From Chitinibacter sp046530675 (GTDB lineage: Bacteria > Pseudomonadota > Gammaproteobacteria > Burkholderiales > Chitinibacteraceae): a DNA stretch of 64,000 nucleotides. Below, in pieces: positions 21,022 to 29,786 of the stretch (position 1 is its first letter; each line of letters opens with the position of its first letter). Position numbers and translations under genes: made by a program. The notes under the pieces are model-generated. The model searched no databases. It was given only the letters and a program-made list of their open reading frames with translations, and was not told the origin of the DNA. The DNA lies in assembly GCF_046530675.1 (NCBI RefSeq), contig NZ_CP172558.1:2356001-2420000 (forward strand), given 5' to 3'.

Positions 21022-21488
21022 GTGTGTTCTGCCAGAAATGCGTGTGGATTGGGCGGCTGAAAACCATTGATGCGGGCGCTGACCCGAATCGGCGAGCCAT
21101 CGGCTTGTGTGCCTTCGACGCGGGCTTCGAATACACCCATGCCGTTTTCCCCTTTGATGACTTCCTGAACATGCACGGTCAGCCGGGTTCCGACTGCAAA
21201 GGCGGGCACATTGCAATCGAACGCACGCGTACCCAGCAAAAAGCCGATTTTAGGTTGCTCACCGGCTGCGCGGACGCGGCAGCCATCGTGCGCAGCAACG
21301 GCTTGCGCCATATATTCGATGGCGACATAAGCGGGGATTGCTCCGCCCAGTGCCGCATCATTAAATAAACCATCGACAGGAATCGTCAGCGCCGCAACGA
21401 GATGCTCGTCGCCAAATTCGATAATCTCGTCGAGCAAAATCATCGGTGCCGCATGTGGCAGCACCTGTGCGGGTAAATAGCGCGTCAT
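21018..21488 (-). CDS. apeP: 3-hydroxyacyl-ACP dehydratase of the aryl polyene pathway (ApeP-like hotdog)
   Basis: A 156-residue hotdog-fold protein that removes water to create each double bond of the polyene. It opens LPAQVLPHAAPMILLDEII, with the FabZ/FabA-like 'HaaPmillDei' signature, then AYVAIEYMAQAVAAHDG in the central helix. The second dehydratase of the pathway is the C-terminal hotdog domain of the 29783-31456 protein; in characterised systems the two types form a heteromeric dehydratase. Both ends overlap the neighbouring genes by four bases. Confidence 0.85.
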   Translation of the reverse strand: MTRYLPAQVLPHAAPMILLDEIIEFGDEHLVAALTIPVDGLFNDAALGGAIPAYVAIEYMAQAVAAHDGCRVRAAGEQPKIGFLLGTRAFDCNVPAFAVGTRLTVHVQEVIKGENGMGVFEARVEGTQADGSPIRVSARINGFQPPNPHAFLAEHT

Positions 21489-22672
21489 ACCGTACTCATT
21501 GTCTGAAAAATCAGGCTGACATTATTGCCGCCAAAAGCAAATGAATTGCTCATCGCGGTTTTAGGATGATAGGTAAGGCCGGTCTGCGGCCAGTTCAGCT
21601 GTGCCAGGCTTGGGTCAAAATCACCGTCGCCAGTCTGCACCGGCAGCCTGCCTGTCGGATTTAATTTTTTTTGCAACAGCAGCCAGCAAAATGCGGCTTC
21701 CAATGCACCGGCTGCACCCAGGGTATGTCCGGTTAGCGCTTTAGTAGAGCTGGCTGGCGGCAAATACTCGCCAAAGGTATCTGCGACGGCGCGACTTTCC
21801 ATTGCATCATTGAGTTTGGTTGCTGTGCCATGCAGATTCAGATAATCGATCTGCTGTGCTGTCAGATTGGCATTGAGCAAAGCGGCCTGCATTGCCGCGC
21901 TGGCGCCGAGGCCGTCAGGGTGGGGCGCTGAAATATGGTAGGCATCGCTGCTGGCACCGCAACCGACGAGCGCGACCGGTGCCGCTTCGCGGCTCATCAC
22001 AAACAACGCAGCCGCTTCGCCAATATTGATGCCGTCACGCCCTGCACGAAATGGATTGCACGGCTGGCTGCTGACTGATTCAAGTGCAGCAAAGCCATTG
22101 AGTGTCAGCTGGCACAGGCTGTCGACACCGCCACATAGAACGGCGTCGACCAGATTCATTTGCAGTAATCGACGCGCAGCGATTAGCGCGCGTGCGCTCG
22201 ATGAACACGCGGTTGAAATCACATACGCCGGGCCGTCGAGCTGGTACAAGGCGGCAAGAAAACGCGCCGGATCAGCCATCTCATGCCGCTGGTAGCTGTA
22301 GCCCGATTGCGGCGCTTCGCCGCGTTGCTGCGCGGCAATCGCCATTTCGCTCTCGGCGATGCCCGACGTGCTGCTGCCGAGCACAATCGCGATGCGATGC
22401 GTGCCAAAACGTGCGATCAGCTGGCGAATTTCGGCGTCGATTTGCAGGCTGGCGGCGTAGAGTAGCTGATTATTACGGCTGTGAAATTGACTTACTTCAG
22501 TAGGCAGATTCGGCAGAGGGCCAGCGACTTCACCTATCCACGCCGGACGGTTAATCAACAATTCAGACGCGGGTTTGAGCTGGCGTTGCCCTGTCAGCAG
22601 AGCGGTGATGGTGTCGCTGTAATGATTGCCCAGCGGGGAAACCAGCCCCAGATGATTTAAATACGCGGTCAT
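21485..22672 (-). CDS. apeO: Beta-ketoacyl-ACP synthase of the aryl polyene pathway (ApeO-like)
   Basis: A 395-residue condensing enzyme with intact triad: Cys156 in VISTACSSSARA, His281 in LHGTATKLND and His316 in LTGHTLGAAG. In characterised aryl polyene systems the ApeO ketosynthase pairs with a chain-length factor, ApeC, found here at the other end of the operon (33281-33955). It would elongate the aryl starter with malonyl units. Start and stop overlap the lipoprotein gene and the dehydratase gene. The naming is by family resemblance and operon position. Confidence 0.87.
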   Translation of the reverse strand: MTAYLNHLGLVSPLGNHYSDTITALLTGQRQLKPASELLINRPAWIGEVAGPLPNLPTEVSQFHSRNNQLLYAASLQIDAEIRQLIARFGTHRIAIVLGSSTSGIAESEMAIAAQQRGEAPQSGYSYQRHEMADPARFLAALYQLDGPAYVISTACSSSARALIAARRLLQMNLVDAVLCGGVDSLCQLTLNGFAALESVSSQPCNPFRAGRDGINIGEAAALFVMSREAAPVALVGCGASSDAYHISAPHPDGLGASAAMQAALLNANLTAQQIDYLNLHGTATKLNDAMESRAVADTFGEYLPPASSTKALTGHTLGAAGALEAAFCWLLLQKKLNPTGRLPVQTGDGDFDPSLAQLNWPQTGLTYHPKTAMSNSFAFGGNNVSLIFQTMSTV

Positions 22673-23160
22673 TCAGGCAATATCTCGATGGTTAGCGTGT
22701 AAGCGTCTCGCGTCAGCGTGATTTTACCGGCTTCATGTTTGACTTGCGCGAGCTTTTTGCCGTGATATAGCCAGTCGTTACTATCTTGATTCCGAATCCG
22801 CTGCCACGGGCTGGCAACACTCATTGCCGCTGGCGCATGAACCATTTCAATATCGGCCCAGACCGCTTGCAATGGCATGGCGCGCGGCCACAATACACCA
22901 GGTTCGGTCAGCAATTGCTCACCAGTTCGCGTGATGCTGAACAGCCGTTGCCCGGTCGGTGTAATCGCAACGACTTTAAGCGTTTCGCCATCGCTTTCCA
23001 GTCGGGCGGTAAAAGCAAAAACCCTGTCGCCCGCTTCGAGCGTAATCAGCTCATTCTGCGCGATAGACCCAAATGCGCTGACCGGCAGCATTGGCGCGGG
23101 AATCTCGCTGGTACAAGCCAGCAATAAGGTGCTCAATACAGTCAGCAGCAGAGCCCGCAT
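22669..23160 (-). CDS. DUF3261-type lipoprotein of the aryl polyene cluster
   Basis: A 163-residue predicted outer-membrane lipoprotein. The signal peptide ends in the lipobox LLLAC (Cys16). The mature part is beta-rich (GDRVFAFTARLESDGETLKVVAITPTGQRLFSITRTGE) and has no catalytic motif. Lipoproteins of the DUF3261 kind sit beside the MMPL exporter and LolA-like gene in aryl polyene clusters, so it probably receives or anchors the lipid-like product at the outer membrane (inference). Its ATG joins the exporter stop as TAATG. Confidence 0.75.
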   Translation of the reverse strand: MRALLLTVLSTLLLACTSEIPAPMLPVSAFGSIAQNELITLEAGDRVFAFTARLESDGETLKVVAITPTGQRLFSITRTGEQLLTEPGVLWPRAMPLQAVWADIEMVHAPAAMSVASPWQRIRNQDSNDWLYHGKKLAQVKHEAGKITLTRDAYTLTIEILPE

Positions 23161-25508
23161 TAAGCAACTCCTGTCTGTGAATCACGACGCGCCATCGGCG
23201 CAAAAACAAATGCCAGCGTGATGCCAAACAGCACCATCAGACCGAATGATTGTGCTGCAGGCAGACTGGACATGGCGAGCAAACCGAATGACAGCAAAGT
23301 TGTGCTCGAATCGAGCGTCACGCCGAGCATGGCCTGATGACTCTCCTCACCGGACTCGCGAAAGAAAATCGCATAGTCGATACCCAGGGCGAGTACGATC
23401 AGCAAAGCAAAGGCAGAAAAGAGGTTCAGCGCTATACCTATCAGGCCAAACAGTGCCAGCGCGCCCGACGCCGCCAGCAGCGACGGCAGAATGATCAGCG
23501 CTGCACCTTGCCAGCCGTGGCGCGGTGCCATCAGTAAGAGCATGACGACCAAAGAAGCAGCAGTCAGCGTCAGCGCCAGATTGCGGTAACGCGCCATCAG
23601 TTGCGACAAGTTGTCGACGCGATCGACAAACTGTACGCCATCGAGCTTGATCGCGTTGAGCGCCGCTTTATCCTTGATATTCGACAGCAAAACCAGCGAA
23701 GCGTAACCGCGCTCGGTTTTGCCCAGCCACAGCAGCGTATCGCCACGGCCTAGATCGCTAGAGAGCCATTGTTCCAAACTGACCGGCTTGGCTTGCGCGA
23801 TGGCACTGGCATCGGCTGCAATCGCCTTTTCGGACAAACCCAGTTCGCGTAACCACGCCGGATATTGCGGCGAGGACAGTGCAGCCTGCAGCGTGCTAAT
23901 CGTTTTCGATTGCGTCGCCAGATCAGGGATTTGTTGCGACAATGCACGCACAGCGCTAATTTTGCCTTGCGTAATCAGCGGATCAAGTTGCTTGAGCAAG
24001 GCCTGTTCGCGGCGCAAGACTTCGCCGGCATCGCGACCTTCGACCAGAAAAAACTGGTTTTCCGGCGCGCGTTGAAACAAGGATTTGATGTCTTGCTCCA
24101 TCTGTCCTAGTCGTGGATCGACGGTATAAAAACTGTGCAGATCATCATTGGCGTGCAGTTTTGCCAAGCCAAAAGCAATGGGGATGATGAAAATACAAAG
24201 CCATTTTTTGCTGGGTATATGCTCGTAAGCCTTGATCATCAAGTCTGTGAAATGTATACCCTTGGTATTGGGGCGGTAATTTTTTAGTAGCACCGGGAAA
24301 GCCAGCACCACCGTCAGATAGGCTGCAATCAGCCCGCTCGATGAAAAAACCGCGATTTCGCGCAGGCCGGGGAAGGGTGCAATCGCCAAAGCCAGATAGC
24401 CGGTGACGCTGGTCGCTGCACCATAAAACAGTGCGGGGCGTAATTGTTCGACTGCGTGGCTCATGCTCCAGCGCTGGTCAGCGCCTAGGCTGTCAGCAAA
24501 GCAATGCGTGCCATAATCAATCGCAACACCGATCAGGCTGGCGCCAAAAACCAGTGTGAGGACGTGAATGCTGCCCATGATGTGCGCGGTGACCACAATG
24601 GCAACGCCGGTCGCGACGAGTAAAGGGAGCAGGCACAGCATAATCGCCGAGATACGGCGAAACACCAGCCACATTAGCAGAATCGAACCAATCCACGAGC
24701 CAATACCGATACGGCTGATTTCATCCTTGGCGGTTTTGCTCGCTTGGTCGGTATGCAGGGCAACACCGGCGGCGAGCGCTGCAATCTCGGTTTTTTTAGT
24801 CAGCTTCGCACTGCTTTGAGCCGCGATCATCGCGTTGTAAATGGCTTTGGCCGTCGGCGCCGGACCCGCCTGTTCATTGTCGCCGCTGTCATCAAAAGCT
24901 TGGCTTTTACTGCGAGCTTCAATCAGCGCCCAGACTTTGTCTTTACCATGTAACAAGATAATGCCGCTGGCCGGATCGAAATCGACACCGCGCTCAAGAC
25001 GACGATTTAGCAAATCGCCAGCCAGAAACAGCGGGTCTTGCGCCAGCAAGGCTGCGCGCAGGCTGCCCAGTGGGCCATAGAGTTGTGCGGCTTGTTGTTG
25101 CAAAAAATCACCGAGCTGACCCTGTTCGAGCTGGGCAATGCTCGTCGGATTGGCCAGCGCATAGCGAAATGCCTTGGCGCTGACCAAGGCATCGACCCGG
25201 TTGTGACGCAAGGCGACACTGGAAAAGGCGCCTGATTTCGTCAGACTCTGTGCGGCACGATCTGCCGCGGCAATTGCCACTTCGCGATTGACAGCACCAA
25301 TCAGCAATACATTTCGTTCACCCAGCTGGCTTTCGAGCTGTTTGACCGCAGTTTGTACCACCGGATCGGTTTCGCCCGCTGGCAGCAGTGCCATCAGGTT
25401 GGTCTGGATCGGCAGGCCACGGTGGAGTAATTGGGCGAACAAGATACCTATAATAAGTATGCCGATACACCATAGGTAGAGTCTGCCCTTCTCGGATATA
25501 CCCATCAT
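23160..25508 (-). CDS. MMPL/RND-family exporter of the aryl polyene cluster
   Basis: A 782-residue inner-membrane transporter. The first transmembrane helix (YLWCIGILIIGILFAQLL) is followed by a large periplasmic domain (about 35-255), a block of five to six helices (about 265-400), a second periplasmic domain (about 440-640) and a final block of helices with GIDYAIFFRESGEE. The RND/MMPL motif GVAIDYGTHCF is in the first block. It should move the acyl-linked aryl polyene from the inner membrane towards the LolA-like carrier. Its N-terminal codons (GGT ATA TCC, AGA, CTA, ATA) and an internal stretch carry two 49-nt bipartite motifs. Confidence 0.88.
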   Translation of the reverse strand: MMGISEKGRLYLWCIGILIIGILFAQLLHRGLPIQTNLMALLPAGETDPVVQTAVKQLESQLGERNVLLIGAVNREVAIAAADRAAQSLTKSGAFSSVALRHNRVDALVSAKAFRYALANPTSIAQLEQGQLGDFLQQQAAQLYGPLGSLRAALLAQDPLFLAGDLLNRRLERGVDFDPASGIILLHGKDKVWALIEARSKSQAFDDSGDNEQAGPAPTAKAIYNAMIAAQSSAKLTKKTEIAALAAGVALHTDQASKTAKDEISRIGIGSWIGSILLMWLVFRRISAIMLCLLPLLVATGVAIVVTAHIMGSIHVLTLVFGASLIGVAIDYGTHCFADSLGADQRWSMSHAVEQLRPALFYGAATSVTGYLALAIAPFPGLREIAVFSSSGLIAAYLTVVLAFPVLLKNYRPNTKGIHFTDLMIKAYEHIPSKKWLCIFIIPIAFGLAKLHANDDLHSFYTVDPRLGQMEQDIKSLFQRAPENQFFLVEGRDAGEVLRREQALLKQLDPLITQGKISAVRALSQQIPDLATQSKTISTLQAALSSPQYPAWLRELGLSEKAIAADASAIAQAKPVSLEQWLSSDLGRGDTLLWLGKTERGYASLVLLSNIKDKAALNAIKLDGVQFVDRVDNLSQLMARYRNLALTLTAASLVVMLLLMAPRHGWQGAALIILPSLLAASGALALFGLIGIALNLFSAFALLIVLALGIDYAIFFRESGEESHQAMLGVTLDSSTTLLSFGLLAMSSLPAAQSFGLMVLFGITLAFVFAPMARRDSQTGVA
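24213..24261. repeat. 49-nt bipartite motif GGGTAT-N37-ATACCC (perfect)
   Basis: Perfect half-sites at 24213-24218 and 24256-24261, inside the MMPL exporter gene. On the coding strand both half-sites are read through as codons that include rare ATA isoleucines. Confidence 0.8.
25455..25503. repeat. 49-nt bipartite motif, two mismatches
   Basis: AAGTAT at 25455-25460 and ATACCC at 25498-25503, at the first codons of the MMPL exporter gene. Confidence 0.4.
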
Positions 25509-26110
25509 TTGAGCTGGAATTTGTTTTCTTCATCGCTGGACAGTTTGCCCACAGCGCTGACATTGCTGAATGTATAGTGCGTGCTGTCGCCGTTTTTCTC
25601 GGCGATATCGAGCTGCTGCAAGGTGCTGTTGCCTGTCAGCGTTAGTGTGTTGGCAAAGCTGGCAAATAGTCCGCCTTTGGGCGTCAGCTCAAGCTGCCAG
25701 CGCGTCCCGTCAACTTTGCCAGTGATCGTAAAATCCTGTTCCAGCACACGCCAGTCGCTACCGACCAGCGCCATGAAAACGCGTGACACGGCGCTGTAGC
25801 CGGGCTGCGATTTGGCATCGACTTTGACGATGGTTTTACCTTTGACGCGCTGAATCAGTGTTTCACCGGTGATGATCGCGTCGGACGCGTACGGCTTTTC
25901 CAGCTGCCACAGCAGGCCGCGCTGTTTCAGATAAATAAATGTTCCGCTCGAAACCAGCGGCTTGGACAGTGAAGCAATATTTTTTTCCTGCCTGAACTCG
26001 CCACGTTGACTGTCTTTGAGCGTCACCCGCGCCTTGACGTCGTCGAGCAGCGCGGCGTGAAGCTGGCTGGCGAGCAACAACAGTGCGCCGCAGAATATTT
26101 TGAATTTCAT
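25505..26110 (-). CDS. LolA-like outer-membrane lipoprotein carrier of the aryl polyene cluster
   Basis: A 201-residue periplasmic protein with a signal peptide (MKFKIFCGALLLLASQLHA). I chose the ATG at 26110, which overlaps the thioesterase stop as ATGA; an upstream in-frame start is not supported. The mature region (RGEFRQEKNIASLSKPLVSSGTFIYLKQRGLLWQLEKPYASDAIIT) has the LolA pattern of an antiparallel sheet that shields a hydrophobic ligand. It probably ferries the lipidic aryl polyene through the periplasm between the MMPL exporter and the lipoprotein. Confidence 0.85.
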   Translation of the reverse strand: MKFKIFCGALLLLASQLHAALLDDVKARVTLKDSQRGEFRQEKNIASLSKPLVSSGTFIYLKQRGLLWQLEKPYASDAIITGETLIQRVKGKTIVKVDAKSQPGYSAVSRVFMALVGSDWRVLEQDFTITGKVDGTRWQLELTPKGGLFASFANTLTLTGNSTLQQLDIAEKNGDSTHYTFSNVSAVGKLSSDEENKFQLK

Positions 26111-26526
26111 GGTTTGGGCAATCCCAGTTTTTCGAACAAGATATCGGGCGAAACAAAGCACATTTCCCGGTTTGCCATATCAATCGCGACCTGAATCGTA
26201 TAAGCCTTGGTCAATAGCTCGCCGCTGGCGATATCGTGAATCCGGTAGCTGACTTTCAGCCGGTTTTCCCATTCGACGATGCTGGCGCTGACGCGCAGTT
26301 TTTGTCCGAATCTGGCCGGGCGCGAGTAGCGGATATTCAGGTCGATCACCGGCCACGCGTAGCCAGATTCGCGCATGCCGGGATAGTCGTAGTCGAAACT
26401 GCCTAAGAGTGCGCTACGGGCGAGTTCGAGATATTTCACATAATGGCCGTGCCAGACGACTTCCATCACGTCGATGTCGTGAAACGCTGGCGTGATTTCA
26501 ATGCTGTGCGTCAGTTTGTCGTTCAT
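26107..26526 (-). CDS. Acyl thioesterase of the aryl polyene cluster (ApeK-like, 4HBT hotdog)
   Basis: A 139-residue single hotdog protein of the 4-hydroxybenzoyl-CoA thioesterase family. The catalytic N-terminal region reads FHDIDVMEVVWHGHYVKYLELAR, with the Asp and His-Asn-type positions of the family (DIDVMEVVWHGHY). It could release or edit acyl chains bound to the cluster's carrier protein. The start overlaps the ammonia-lyase stop (ATGA). Confidence 0.83.
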   Translation of the reverse strand: MNDKLTHSIEITPAFHDIDVMEVVWHGHYVKYLELARSALLGSFDYDYPGMRESGYAWPVIDLNIRYSRPARFGQKLRVSASIVEWENRLKVSYRIHDIASGELLTKAYTIQVAIDMANREMCFVSPDILFEKLGLPKP

Positions 26527-28073
26527 GCCGCCCCCGGAACGCTCAAATGCTGCGACTGGATTTTGCTGATCGCTATGCGCAGCTCGCTATCGAGCGCACG
26601 ATCTTCCAAGAGATGCGCCGAAAATTCGCGTATTTCGGCCATGAGCGCGACAACACCTCTTGAGAGCTGCCCGGTTTTCAGTTCACCCTGCTGTACCCGT
26701 AGCTCTACGCCTTGTACTGCAGCGAGCGCGTGCGCAGCGACGACTTGTTCGGTCAGTTGCAGCACGCGCAAAGCATCTCGCGCGGCGATGGTGCCCATGC
26801 TGACTTTGTCCTGATTGTGGCATTCGGTCGAGCGGCTGAAAACGCTGGCTGGCATCGTCAATTTCAGCGCTTCGGCAGCCCACGACGACGCGCCGATCTG
26901 CACCGCTTTAAAACCGTGATTGATCGCGCGACGCTCGCCCTGTGCGCCGGATAAATTGCTCGGCAAACCGTGGTTGTAACGTGTATCGACCATCAGCGCG
27001 AGCTGGCGGTCCATCAGGTCGGCCAGATTGGCGACGCAGTTTTTCAGGCTGTCCATCGCAAAAGCGATATGGCCGCCGTAGAAATGCCCGCCATGCAGCA
27101 CGTGTTCGCCTTCGCCGTCGATGATGGGATTATCGTTGGCGCTATTGAGCTCGTTTTCAATAAATTGCCGCAACATCGGCAGCGCGTCGGCGAGCACGCC
27201 GATCACATGCGGTGCACAACGAATCGAATAGCGGTCTTGCAAGCGCAAGCCTTCGCGCGGCGCTTCACCGGCGAGCAGGTCATCGTGTATCCACGCAGCG
27301 ACTTCGTTCTGCCCCGGATGCGGTTTGACCGAAAACAGCTTGGCGTCGAAATGATAACCATTGCCGTCGGTTGCGAGCGAGGCGAGTGCGGTCAGTCGCG
27401 AACACAGTTTGACTAAATATTCGGCACGGCTGTAGGCGATACACGCCAGCGCGCTCATCACCGCCGTACCATTCATCAAGGCGAGACCTTCTTTCGGCGC
27501 GAGAGTCAATGGCGCGATATTGAGTTCACGAAAGGCAGCGGCAGTAGGGTATTGCTTGCCAGCCTTATAGATATAACGCTCACCAGCCAATACTGCCGCT
27601 ATGTATGACAAAGGCGTTAAATCGCCACTGGCACCGACCGAGCCTTCTTCGGGAATGACCGGAACCTGATTTTCGTTAATCAGCGTTGCAAGCTGTTCGA
27701 GCAAGACCCAGCGCACGCCCGAATAACCTTGCGCGAGCGACAAGAGTCGCGCGGCCAGAATCGCGCGACCGGTGTATTCGTCAAAAAATGCGCCCAGACC
27801 ACAGCCGTGGTAGGTATACAAATGGCGCGGCAGTTCGGCCACCAGATGCGGCGGGATCCCGACGGTACATGAGTCGCCGTAGCCGGTCGTCACGCCATAA
27901 ATTTCGCCATGCTCAGCGAGCAGGTTTTCCAGAAACTGGCTGCCCGAATTGACCCGGCGGCGAAAAGCTGCATCTTCAGATAGGTGCGCACCACTGCCTG
28001 CGGCGACGGCGAGAATATCCTCAATGGTGAGGCGCGAAGCGCCAAATTCGATACAGTTGGCGGGGCTATTCAT
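26523..28073 (-). CDS. Aromatic amino acid ammonia lyase (HAL/TAL/PAL family) of the aryl polyene cluster
   Basis: A 516-residue lyase. ATG at 28071-28073 is chosen because it overlaps the acyltransferase stop and gives MNSPANCIEFGASRLTIEDIL; a longer open frame upstream has no family match. The MIO cofactor triad Ala-Ser-Gly lies in GSVGASGDLTPLSYIAAV (about 152-170). Other family motifs: YGVTTGYGDSC, and KPHPGQNEVA, RYSIRCAPHVIG-like RYSIRCAPHV, ENELNSANDNPI and GGHFYGGHIAF. The substrate-selectivity stretch reads LYTYHGCG, with Tyr-His where histidine lyases have Ser-His and tyrosine lyases a His. It probably makes the aryl starter acid (4-coumarate or cinnamate) from an aromatic amino acid. 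Which amino acid is not decidable from sequence alone. Confidence 0.88.
   Translation of the reverse strand: MNSPANCIEFGASRLTIEDILAVAAGSGAHLSEDAAFRRRVNSGSQFLENLLAEHGEIYGVTTGYGDSCTVGIPPHLVAELPRHLYTYHGCGLGAFFDEYTGRAILAARLLSLAQGYSGVRWVLLEQLATLINENQVPVIPEEGSVGASGDLTPLSYIAAVLAGERYIYKAGKQYPTAAAFRELNIAPLTLAPKEGLALMNGTAVMSALACIAYSRAEYLVKLCSRLTALASLATDGNGYHFDAKLFSVKPHPGQNEVAAWIHDDLLAGEAPREGLRLQDRYSIRCAPHVIGVLADALPMLRQFIENELNSANDNPIIDGEGEHVLHGGHFYGGHIAFAMDSLKNCVANLADLMDRQLALMVDTRYNHGLPSNLSGAQGERRAINHGFKAVQIGASSWAAEALKLTMPASVFSRSTECHNQDKVSMGTIAARDALRVLQLTEQVVAAHALAAVQGVELRVQQGELKTGQLSRGVVALMAEIREFSAHLLEDRALDSELRIAISKIQSQHLSVPGAA
27547..27595. repeat. 49-nt bipartite motif, two mismatches
   Basis: GGGTAT at 27547-27552 and ATACTG at 27590-27595, inside the ammonia lyase gene. 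Confidence 0.4.
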
Positions 28074-29022
28074 GTGGCGTCCAGAAAGGGTAGAAGTTAA
28101 ACCACTGCAAAGGTGCAAGCTGGCAATAATGAGCAAGCCGGTCGGCGTAGCGTTGCGCCGATTGATTGAGCCAAGCTTGCCTTTGCGAGCGCGAAACGGT
28201 TTGTGCTTCACTTAGGGTTTCAAAATACAAATTGAGTCCGTGCGGCTGTTTCAGGCACAGTGCCAGTACCAGAGGGCATTGCAGCAAGAGCGCGAGCAGA
28301 TGCGGGCCGAGCGGCAATGCGGCGGATTGGCCGAGAAAATCGGCGTGCAAGATGCGCTCTCCGCTTTGATGAGCTGAGACTGGAACACGATCAGCCGCAA
28401 TCACCAGCCATTCGCCACGACCGACGCGCTCCGAGAGATCGGCAGCCAGCACCGCGTCGAGGTCTTCAACCTGGATCAGCCTGATCGCGCGAGTTCGTGC
28501 CTGTGCTGCGAGCAGGCGATTGAATTGTTCGGCGTGCCGGGTGTGAACCAGCACATTCAGCTGCAGATCGGGGATTTCTTCAGCCAGCGCCTGCATCGCT
28601 TCGGTATTGCCCAGATGCGCAGTCAGCATAATGCCGCCTTCGCGCCGCGCCAGCCGTTCCAGCATCATGTCCTTGCCGCTACTTTGCACCGTTGCATGGC
28701 TCAATTGACCCGACCAGGCGTGAAATTTATCGAACAGCGTGTCGGCAAAACTCAGAAAATGCCGCCAGCTTAAATAGAGCGACGGTTTAAGTTGCAAGTG
28801 CGGGGCAAACCGCACCAGTTGCTGTAGATAGTGTTGTGAGGACTGGCGTGCGCTGGCGCCGAAAACAAAAAACCAGCCAAGCACCGGGTAGAGAATCAGC
28901 GCAAATAGTGCCCGGCCGCCAATACGATACGCGGCCAGCATTAATTTCATTCCCCAGTAAGCCAGATGACCGCCACGCTCGTTTTGCGCGCTCCAGTGAT
29001 CCTGTTTGGCAATGCCACTCAT
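28066..29022 (-). CDS. LpxL/HtrB-type lipid acyltransferase of the aryl polyene cluster
   Basis: A 318-residue membrane-associated acyltransferase of the lauroyl/myristoyl lipid A acyltransferase family. The start ATG at 29020-29022 overlaps the glycosyltransferase stop. A hydrophobic N-terminal segment (LMLAAYRIGGRALFALILYPVLGWFFVFG) anchors it. The catalytic H-x4-D/E-type motif appears in MLTAHLGNTEAMQAL. It likely transfers the polyene acyl chain onto a glycolipid-like acceptor, in line with the membrane-embedded nature of aryl polyenes (inference). Confidence 0.85.
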   Translation of the reverse strand: MSGIAKQDHWSAQNERGGHLAYWGMKLMLAAYRIGGRALFALILYPVLGWFFVFGASARQSSQHYLQQLVRFAPHLQLKPSLYLSWRHFLSFADTLFDKFHAWSGQLSHATVQSSGKDMMLERLARREGGIMLTAHLGNTEAMQALAEEIPDLQLNVLVHTRHAEQFNRLLAAQARTRAIRLIQVEDLDAVLAADLSERVGRGEWLVIAADRVPVSAHQSGERILHADFLGQSAALPLGPHLLALLLQCPLVLALCLKQPHGLNLYFETLSEAQTVSRSQRQAWLNQSAQRYADRLAHYCQLAPLQWFNFYPFWTPHE

Positions 29023-29786
29023 GCGCGAAACCACCTTGCGATCAGGATGGGGCTGCGCCACAGCATGCCGAAAAACAGCTTGGCGTGCATGCGTGAAATT
29101 AGCAGGTTATCGCGCCAGACTGCAAAGTGCGATACACCGTCGAGCGGGTATTGCACTGGCGTTGGCAGTTGCTGAATGCCGATCCCTGCCCAGTGCAAGC
29201 GAACCATGATTTCGACGTCAAAATCCATACGACTGCCGAGTTGGCTTCGGCGCAATAGCGCACAGGTGGCGGTTAGCGGATAAACGCGAAAGCCGCACAT
29301 CGAGTCTTTGATTGCGAGCGAGAGCGTATTAATCCAGACCCAGATATGCGTCAGATAGCGACCGTATAAACGGCCTTTGGGAACCGAAGCATCGTAAACC
29401 GGTTGACCGGCAATCAGTGCTTTGGGCGCGTTCTGTGCTGCGGCAATGAATTGATGCATATCGGGGGTATGGTGCTGGCCGTCAGCATCAATTTGGATTG
29501 CGTGGCTATACCCTAGTTGTTCTGCCCAGAGTAAACCTGCGCTGACTGCGCCGCCTTTGCCCTGATTGACTGCCAGCCGCTTCAGGCTGAGCCAGTGATT
29601 TTCGGCCTGAGCCAGTTGTTCAAGTACCTGTTGGCACGAGGGTCGGCTGCCATCGTCGATCAGCAGGCAGGGCAGGGCAAAGCCTTTTAACCCGGCAACA
29701 ACCTGTCCTATCGCGTGCTCATGGTTGTAGACCGGAATCACGATGCAGGGTTTGAAATCTGGCGTTATGCGGCTCATCTGACTCAT
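29019..29786 (-). CDS. Glycosyltransferase family 2 of the aryl polyene cluster
   Basis: A 255-residue inverting glycosyltransferase with a GT-A fold. The nucleotide-binding start CIVIPVYNHEHAIGQVV is followed by LLIDDGSR and the metal-binding DxD in IQIDADGQHHTPD. The C-terminal part has an amphipathic, membrane-touching stretch (RMHAKLFFGMLWRSPILIARW). It probably glycosylates the lipid anchor or the product of the pathway. A perfect 49-nt bipartite motif overlaps the codons of the DxD region. Confidence 0.87.
   Translation of the reverse strand: MSQMSRITPDFKPCIVIPVYNHEHAIGQVVAGLKGFALPCLLIDDGSRPSCQQVLEQLAQAENHWLSLKRLAVNQGKGGAVSAGLLWAEQLGYSHAIQIDADGQHHTPDMHQFIAAAQNAPKALIAGQPVYDASVPKGRLYGRYLTHIWVWINTLSLAIKDSMCGFRVYPLTATCALLRRSQLGSRMDFDVEIMVRLHWAGIGIQQLPTPVQYPLDGVSHFAVWRDNLLISRMHAKLFFGMLWRSPILIARWFRA
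29465..29513. repeat. 49-nt bipartite motif GGGTAT-N37-ATACCC (perfect)
   Basis: Perfect half-sites at 29465-29470 and 29508-29513, inside the glycosyltransferase gene over its conserved DADGQHH codons. Confidence 0.8.
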
